Positions 1-9,500 of a stretch of 64,000 nucleotides of DNA are shown here, one piece after another. Source of the stretch: Bactericera cockerelli (taxonomy: Eukaryota > Arthropoda > Insecta > Hemiptera > Triozidae); assembly GCA_024516035.1 (NCBI GenBank), contig CM044958.1:1233566-1297565 (forward strand). Reading direction: 5' to 3'. Position numbers and translations under genes: made by a program. Under the pieces are notes generated by a model. That model was not told the DNA's origin. It saw nothing but the letters and a program-made list of their open reading frames with translations, and did no database searches. The stretch's first letter is position 1; each line of letters starts with the position of its first letter.

Positions 1-437
1 CACTTTGAAAAAACTGCAGCTAAAGAGAACAAGCAGACGCCATTTTACTGATCAAAATTTATAGCCCTCACGATCGTTTAATCCGGGAGCGAAAGGGGTA
101 GGTGGAGGGGATTTTACAAAGCATCTTGATGGTGGACTCTTTGAGGCCATATTTGATACGATCTCTTACAGCAAGGTACGTGGAGGGAATTTTACAAAGC
201 ATCTTGATGGTGGACTCTGTAACTATGTGAAAGCGTATCATATTGATTGAAATCGACAAATATGAATTTCACTGACTTCACAGAAAATAAAATGTGGGTG
301 GGTAACACAAGTTTTATAATAGTAAATAAAACATGATTCGCCGGTTTGGCATCTTGTCCTAACTAAATAGTGGGGTTATCGCCTATGTCAATCTCTTCCA
401 CCCAACCCTTGTAATGGAATGTAATCCTGATTTTCAG
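1..437 (+). other. Intron of the aminopeptidase gene with a short duplicated motif
   Basis: No coding exon is recognisable. A segment of about 39 bp beginning GTGGAGGG at 102-140 recurs at 180-218, so there is a 78-bp partial tandem duplication. A fragment of the 'TCCTAACTAAAT' repeat family lies at about 355-412. Confidence 0.5.
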
Positions 438-596
438 GGCGCCGCAATTCTGTACATGCTGGAGAAGTTCCTAGGCCAGGGGACTCTACGAGCGGGACTC
501 AATGACTACTTGAACACCCACAAGTATGGGAACGCCGAGACCAAGGATTTCTGGAGCGTCCTCAGCAAACACTCAAACCATTCTCTCAACGTTAAG
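438..596 (+). CDS. M1 aminopeptidase exon 1 of those visible
   Basis: The acceptor is TTTTCAG at 431-437 and the donor GTACAC at 597. The exon is 53 whole codons from GAAILYMLEKFLG to NHSLNVK. It contains the family segment YLNTHKYGNAETKDFW. The conserved catalytic tyrosine normally lies just before the GA pair, so it would be in the preceding, unseen exon. Confidence 0.9.
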
Positions 597-3500
597 GTAC
601 ACCCTATAGTTCATTTATAATTTAGGGTGAAATGTTTTCCCCGTGACATAATGGTCCGCGTGTTTTAGCATTTTTAAATTTTGAATTACTTTATCTAGAT
701 ATTTCAAGTGGTTTTTTTGGAGACCCTATAGTTACTGGGTCAAATGTGCACTAGTGCACCAGTAGTCAAGTGGTTGCCGCGCTAGTCTAGTAATCCAGGT
801 AGCGTAGGGATCCGTGGGTTCGAGTCGCACCCATTGCATGAATTTTTCCTCATTAATTTGAGGTTGTTACCACATATCAATAAGACTCTGAAGGTTAAGT
901 GGTAGAAAATACTTTGAGCATTAACCTCGCCTGGTGGTTACCTTCAACTAAAGAGTGTTATTATTATATTGTCGAATCTAAGAAATGGTTAGACCATTTG
1001 GGAAAGAAATTGATTGGAATTACGGGTGATCCCCGTTCCAATCATTTTCTTTACCAAAAAATTGGTCTGGCCATTCAAAGAGGAAATGCTTCTTGCATCC
1101 TCGGTTCCCTTCCGGAAGGACGGTCCTTGGGACAAGTTTTTTATATTTAATAAAACTAAATAAAACATTTCTTCAAAAAAAAAAAAAAAAAAAAATAATA
1201 ATAATTATATTATCATTCCTAAGAAATATCAAACTCAACTCAAGTAATCAAACTCAAGTAATCAAACTTGCATCTGGTGAAATAGTCCGTCTGAGAACCT
1301 CAGTTACATGTTCGAATGTACTCTGTCGACTCTCTCCTCCCACAGGCGATCATGGACACGTGGTCTCGGCAAATGGGATTCCCCGTGATTCACATTTCCC
1401 GCGTGGTGACTCACCCGCCTCCTCCCCCCAACACCACCACCACCACCCCCCTCCCTCCCACCGCCCTGGTCGAATTCTCCGCGGTGCAGACCCGCTTCCT
1501 GCTCACCAACGAGCCGTGCGGGATCAACCAGACGGGCGCCCTGTTGCCCAAGTCGCCGTACGACTACAAGTGGTTCGTCCCGCTCAGCTACTACACGGAC
1601 CAGACGGGCTACACGCAGCAGCAGATCGTGTGGATGAACATGACGAATGGTGAGTGAAATGAATCATCCCCCGAAACCACCACGTCGTGGTTAGAAAATG
1701 AAGAACGCCTACTCAAAAGAAAGAGTAATAAAGCTAAAAATACATGATAACATGTGGGATACCTATACATAGTTTTAGATTGTAAGGTAAACTTACACTC
1801 TGCCGCGTTGTCTCTTTCTCTAATTGTACAGGGCGTCCTGCACACCTCCGCCGAGTAGTTAGATTATCTTAATCAGCCAGTTTGCAATTTCCCAAGGATT
1901 TAATGGCTTATAAAGAAAAAGCCCAAGTTCTCACGATGGAATACAATATACCCAGGACCCGGACCTATAGTCTCTTCTTGCAGAGTATTCAAATTTTGTA
2001 TTAAATTGTATTAACCAAAAATCGATTGCGTTTTCCAGTCTCGTTCAAGCTGCCCGCTTCCATCAATTGGATCAAGGCTAACGTGAATCAGTCAGGGTTC
2101 TACCGGGTGACCTACGATGACGACTTGTGGCATGCCTTAATCCAAGCCCTGAAAACCAACCACGAGATATTCAGCCCTGCCGATAGGGCCAGTCTAATAG
2201 ACGATGCTTTCACGCTGAGCAGGTGAGTTGGGGGAGAACTTTGGGAGATGCTTTTTCTTGAGAGACTATGTTCTTGTTGAAAAACATCTCATTGATATTG
2301 AAGACCATTCAAGGCTCGAAAATGTTTGCATATTATAGTTTACAATGATGTCACCCTATGTTTGTCATGACAAAGATTTCATTCTCTATTCCATCAATCT
2401 ACCCCTTTTGAAAAGGGGCGCTCGCTGGTATTAGCCTCAAACCCACCACACAAACACACACACGATGTGTAATATTGAATTCCTTTTACTCTCAGGGCTG
2501 GTCTGGTGAATGCCACGGTACCTCTGGACCTCTCCACGTATCTTCTCAAGGAGAAGGACTACGTCCCTTGGGCCACGGCCCTGGAACACTTCCAGCACTG
2601 GAGAACGTCACTGGCAGAGGCCTCTCCCTATCGCCTCTTCGAGACCTACGTGAAGAAGCTCCTGACTCCCATCTCCAACTTCCTGGGCTGGGAGGACACT
2701 GGGTCCCATCTCACCAAGCTCATGAGGTGAGTCTCGCTAGAGGACTAAACAGAGAACGGACAACCCAACAAGACAGGCTAGCTTGCCCAAAGGTTTCATA
2801 AGTTATAAAGAAAAAGCCCAAGTTCACACGATGGTTGATCGCACATATAAATATGTGGTTCGGAACGAGCCAACATTTCCACTTGAGTTGGCTGGAGACC
2901 AGCTGTGGTTGGCTGGTTAACAAGAACAACATAAAGTGAGTGGTTGGAGCCCTTGTCCAGAGATCCAGTTAGCTGTGGAACAGATATTGGTCTTGGTGTA
3001 TAAGTAGTGATTTAAGTATTTATATTAGACGGTCAGCGCAAGACTTATAGTCCCATTATGACAAAGGGTATGGTTTGAATTAATTAGTTCTTTTATTTAA
3101 TTCTCAGATCAGACATCCTAGCAGCGGCAGTTCTGTGTGGAGTGGACAATGTAGTCAAGGAGTCCAAGGCGAAATTCAACGGATGGATGGAGAAAGGATT
3201 CCGTATCCCGCCGAACCTGAGAGAGGTCGTGTACTATGCAGGTATGTGATTTACCTATACTATCATGCAAAAATATCTTTTTTGAGATAATGCCACGAAA
3301 ACTTACTGTAGTTTATGACAAAGCCCACGATGGTACTCGGATGCTTAAAGCGCTAGTCTGGTAATCCAGGTAGCCTAGGGATCCTTTGCTTCAAATCCCA
3401 CCCAGTGCATGAATTTTTCCTCATTAATTTGAGCTTGTGATCACATTATAATAAGACTCTAAAGGTTAGGTGGTAGAAAATGCTTTGAGCATTAACCTCG

Positions 3501-6500
3501 CCTGGTGGTAGGTATTCTTCCAATAAGAAATGTTATTACCCAGACAGCACGGCAGGTGACTTCCAGTCTGGATTTAAGGTGGAAATATCCAGGTGTATAA
3601 AGTCAACTGGACCTCCAGCTGTCCCGACAGCTGGATTTTTCCATTATGGATTAAATCAGTTGACCAGCCACCTGGATATTTCCAACAAAAATCCATCTAG
3701 ACTCAGTCACCTGGGCAGTCAGCTGGAAGTATAACGAATCTCTCCAGCTAGGACATAAATAGAATTTAGTCAGTTGACCAGTCAGCTGGAGATGCTCCAC
3801 ATTTCTCCAGTTTACATAAAACGCGTCCTTTGTTGAAGACGCCATCTTTGATCTTTCGTAATTTCAGAATCATTGTGATATTGGTGATATGGTGATTGTA
3901 AATTGTTTTAAATAATTAATAATTCTTTTAAATATGTATTTCATTTAGTTTTGAACATTTTTAAATACAATTTAAAAATTTAAAATTTTAAATTTTAAAA
4001 TATCATTTTAATTAGTTTTGATCTTTTTTATAACTACTGGAATAGTGTTTAGATAAAACTCGTCCTTTGTTGAAGGAAATTCAGAAATTGTGATATTTTT
4101 GTGACAAATTGTGAATTGTTTTAAATAATTAATAATTCTCTTAAATAATAGGTATTTCATTTATTTGAACATATTTTAAATACAAATAATATTTTAATTA
4201 GTTTTGAACATCTTTTTTATAACTATGAAAGTGTTTACTTTGTCATTTCTGAACTCCAAATTTGCTTTCGAGATGTTTCAAAAAATAGTTCTTAAGTTTG
4301 TCTAAATCGTGACAGAAGGAAAGGAGAGGACAAGAAGCAGTTAATACTGGATCACCTTTTTCATCTGACAATAACCATCCATTTCTAGAGACATCCACTT
4401 GGACCCTAATGAACTTTCTGCACTCTGCTGTTCCTGGACCTTCAGTGGGATTAACACCTTCAGTTCACTTGGAATCATACCAGCTACCCATATTAATCTC
4501 ACCTAGCCTAGCCAAGCCAAAGCAGGACCATGAATGCTAGTCTCATGTGTTAAGGGAAACAGAATTTTTTATGCTCAAGATCTCTTGACCATAGGTTGGC
4601 TAAAAAAAGGTTCTGGTTCAAGCAAAGAAACAGCTGAATGCATAGTGCTAGATAGTGAAATTTTTCACTCTGTGGATTTTATTTAGATGTACAATACTTT
4701 ATAAAATATAAATATTCATTATAAAATGAATATTTCACTGATAGGTGGTTCTGCCACACTAAAAAATGATGTTTACTTTGTGACATGCTTCCTGATTTCT
4801 TGATTTAAAATTATTTGGCCAATTTACTGTGCACTGTTCATAATAACAATAATAACTATTGTGCTCTCTCTACCACCTTATTACTATGAAGGCCCTTAAA
4901 TTTTGAGTTAATTTTATATCTATTTAAAAAAAGTGTTCCACACTATTGTGTTTTATAATTTCACTAGTCTTAACAAGTCAATTTTGTTTTAATTTAAGTA
5001 TAACAATGTTTTTTGGTAATAATTCTCAAAGCAAACAACCCAGCAATTCTAATTAGCCACAGCAGTATATAAATTGTCATGAAGGATTACAAATACATAA
5101 TAACATTCACTAATCCATGTTCAACCCCGTTAGACATTGCTTAACTTTTGCAATTTCATGAAAACTGGTGTATTCCATGCCCCATCTTCATTTTCTGCTG
5201 GCTATTAGTTTATTTCTTTGTTATTTTTGGTTTCTCAAAAGAAATATATTTTAATTTACATAGTATTATTATTTTATTGTGATTATGTACATGTTATGAG
5301 CATATTTTATAATTGGATATCATTATTTTATTTCTATACTAGCTAAAACCTGGCATTTTGTCACCATTAAGGTTTTTTCTCATGGCTGGTGTCCCAATAA
5401 AAATAATAATAACACTTTTAACTGGAAGGTAACCACCAGGTAAGGTTAAAGGTTATGCTCAAAGCATTTTCTACCACCTAACCCTCAGAGTCTTATTATT
5501 ATGTGGTCACAACCATAATGAGGAAAAAATTGAAACAACGGAACCCTATGCTAGGTTGATTATCTGACTAGCGCATTAACCACTTGATTACCAGTGCACT
5601 TGAAAATTGTATTAGATATTTTAATTTTGATAATTTTCTAGTATGTTGAAGGTGGCTTAGGGGGGGGGAACTCTCAGTGAGAGTACCGTTTGGTATTGTA
5701 ACCCCAAGAGGACATAGTCAGCCAGACATGCATAACTTTGAGTTTTATATATAGAGATTATACCTACTTAGAAATACTTGTGATACATTGGTACAAGGTC
5801 TTGTGACATGGTGGAAATTTGATAGTGCATTTTACACTTTTGGGACAATTTTTTTTAATAATAAACACTCTTATTGTAAAAATATAATAATGTTAAAGAG
5901 TCTTATTTGAATTGTGTTGTTTAAAACAGAGTAGTTATTTTCTTTTTCTTTCCAAATTTATATATGAAAAAAAAATATACTCAAAATTGTGTGTGTGTAC
6001 GTGTTAAAAAAACCTATTTAAAATTTATTACTTTATTTTTATACAAAAAAAATATTCTTCATGAGATTTGAATGTATGGCCTCTAAATTAAATAACTGAA
6101 ATTGAATTTATGCCTAATATACATTTGTTTCTAGTATTTTTATTACTATTATTATTTGAAAAAAAAAATGCATATAATGGGATTCGAACCCACAACCTCA
6201 AAACCAAGAGCATAGCATTTGATTATTATGTAGTATAATGTACAGTATAGGTAAATAGGTATGTCAACATTGTGGTAGTGAGTTACTACCCATCCACTAG
6301 AGAGCGCTACAAGTAGCTGGAAATAAGTGGAACAAATCCAGTTGACTTTGGGCAACTGACTTCCAGTTAAAAGTTGGGTTACTTTCCAGTTCATTTCCAG
6401 TTGATTTCCAGGTGGAGGTCAGGTGGAAGGTGGAAATCTCCAGTTGATTTCCAGGTGGGCAAGTAGACTTTTTCCACCTAACAGTATGGTATACATCCAG

Positions 6501-9500
6501 TTGACTGTGCTGTCTGGGTAATTACTATTATTATGGTTGATCGCACAATAGAAATATGTGGTTCAGAACGAAGCAACTTTTCCTCTTAAGTTGGCTGGAG
6601 AGCATCACTCCCACCACTTATGTTCAGCATGATTGGCAAGGTGAGTTTTCATAATTGTGACATCACCATTGTGTCCATTGTTGTTGTTTTTTGTTTGTTT
6701 TTTTTACATAAATCTGCACTGATATATCCTTTGGGAGGATATATCATTTTTGCTTGACACAAAGATGATAACTTTTTTCCCATCCTGTGTTTCTCATCAG
6801 GTACAGTGTAGTGATTGTTTGGTAGTGCCGTCAACCAGCCTGCCTCCTGACCCTCGTTCCAGAAAGCACACTCTCATAATCTTCGAATCTTCCATTCAAC
6901 CGTCACACAACGTTATTGGTTATTTCGTTGAAATTAACCAATCAGAGTGCGTTGTGTGACGGTTGAAAGGGATATTTGGGGATTATGAGAGTGAGAGTGC
7001 TTTCTGGAACGGGAAGCTGCTCTCTTTAAATAGCTTCATATCTAGACATGTTGTTTGTGTTGACTCAAGCCGTATTTTTCTTTCTAACCAAAGTGGATTC
7101 AAATGGAATAAAATGGACGAACTGGAAGAAAGTCATTTTTCTTTTGGAAGAGGAAAAAAATTTCTTCCAGTTTGGTTAACCAAAATGGATTTATAAAATT
7201 CTTGCTTCTATTTCTTTTATAGGTTAAGTTTTCATTTTTCCATTGTTTATCTTTAAAAGTACCGAAACCCATTTTTCTTCCACGAATAGTGGGGAAGCTA
7301 ACCTGGAAATTGCAAATGGAAATATTTGCAAGAAACCGAACCTGGATTTTTTTTTAAAATCCAAAAGAAAAACATCTACCAACTGCAGAAATGCTGCAGC
7401 CGGCACTGGATCGATCATCCTTGATTCTAGACATTGGAAATATTTGGAAGAAACCGAACGTCTAGATATTTGATTCATTTTGATCGGTTAAAGATGTATT
7501 ATCATATAATTATAAGATATTATTCATATGCATTAATTAAAATACAAATTCAAAAACTCATAGATAAAACACCTCCCGCATAGCCGCTTTTCTCTTTATT
7601 GTACTCAACACACTCACCGCATTTCCAACCTGGACTTATCTTTTGCATTAGTTATGCTTTTTCTCTCATCTCTCCTGTCACATAGGTACGCTATCTGCTC
7701 TCCCAACTGTTTCAAATTGTTTTGATCGGTTGATTGTGATTATCCATAGATGAACTATATTTGAATACATTTACTAACAGTAATATATATACATCTTCCA
7801 TAGTAGTACAAACTGGAAGTGTGCCCAGCACACTAGCCGCATTCCCGCGCTGTATTGCAATGGACAGTCTTTGCATTAAGAACGCTTTGGATTTGGAAGT
7901 GCCAGTGAGCTGAGACAATGAGTTGATTCTGATTGGTTCTTCTCTCCAGGCATCAAGTATGGCGGAGTGAAGGAGTGGCAGAACTGTTGGGCCAAGTACA
8001 ACAGCACGCGGGTTCCGAGCGAGCGGAAGCTTCTTCTCAAGGTGCTGGGGGCGTCCCGGGACCCGTGGATATTACAGAGGTGAGTAACTAAAATAAGAAG
8101 GAAGGTGGTTGAAAAGAATAACCTTATTTATACTTTCCAAATAGAGTCACCGTGGCCGAGTGAGTTAGCGCGCTAGGCATTGCACGCACGGTGACCTGGG
8201 TTCGATCCCCAGCGGGGCAGCAATTTTTCTGCTCTGTACTTGGATGTTCAGGGTCCACTCATACCTCGTGAGGACAACTGAGTAGTTACTTGTATGAGTA
8301 ACGACCGGTGGCGGTATTACCAGAGTAAAAAGAAATGAATATAATAGAATAATTCGAAAAGTAAAGGAGGCTCTTAGTAATGCTGCGCTACTCACAAAAA
8401 TTGTGAAGAGGCCTTGAGCTTCACCAAAAATAAAACCATACATACACACTTCTCAAATAGAACCTCACCTAACCTTGGAACTATTAAAAATCCTGAAGTA
8501 ATGCCACTCGATGGTTCCAGGGTAACAACTAAAGAAAATTTATGTAAAAAAAAATGTTTCTAGACGGTATTAAAGCTTCGCCCTGGCTTATAGGCTCAAA
8601 CCTATGCCTGTGTTGGATGCAAATTTTCCCCACAAAAAAGACGTTTCTATCAGTATTGGTTTGGTACACGAATCTCGCATTGTTTAGACACTAATTCCAA
8701 CAGGATTCGTCAAATTAGAACTAGTTTGCCCATGTAAAATGTATACGAGATTAAGCCAAAACGAGGTTTCACGAAACCTCTATTTAGTCTTTTTTTTGTT
8801 GATAGAAACGGTCATGAGCTTCACGTTTAAAACTTCTTTTCCTTCCTCTCTAGATATCTGATGGCAACATTGGATCGTGACGTCATACAGCCTCAGGACG
8901 TGAAAGATGTCCTCAGTTAGTCTTTTTTTTGTTGATAGAAACGGTCATGAGCTTCACGTTTAAAACTTCTTTTCCTTCCTCTCTAGATATCTGATGGCAA
9001 CGTTGGATCGTGACGTCATAAAGCCTCAGGACGTGAAAGATGTCCTCAGTGTGGTCGCCAACAATCCCGAGGGCCACTTCCTGGCCTGGCGACATCTCAA
9101 GGCCCACTGGAAGGGCCTCCAGAACCTCTTCGGCAACGGCACGTTCAGTATGGGGGCCCTGATTGGAGTGGTGACGTCACACTTTTCGGCCCCGTACGAT
9201 CTTCATGAGGTATGCCGCTTTAAAGGATATATTTTTTATTAAATAATAATAATGGTTTATTTATACTGCCCGATTTGGACTATTAAAGTCCCATTATTTT
9301 AGCAGTAAGCCTAAGGCGTATTATTATGTGATAAAAATACCAAATGGGAGGATAACTTGTCATGTCCCGGCTGGGTTTCGAACCCGCGACCTCTGGAATC
9401 TCTGGATTCACAGAGTGCCGCCTTTACCACTGAACTACCGGGACAGAATTTTACAACAAATTCTCATGGAGGAGTGCACTTTAATAGTCAGAGGAGCCAA

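Noticed and set aside
9345..9452. Possible real tRNA gene (minus strand) with perfect acceptor stem
   Set aside because: The T-stem does not pair, the anticodon arm is irregular, and the same unit with the same tail recurs at 42826-43028, so it is a SINE head.
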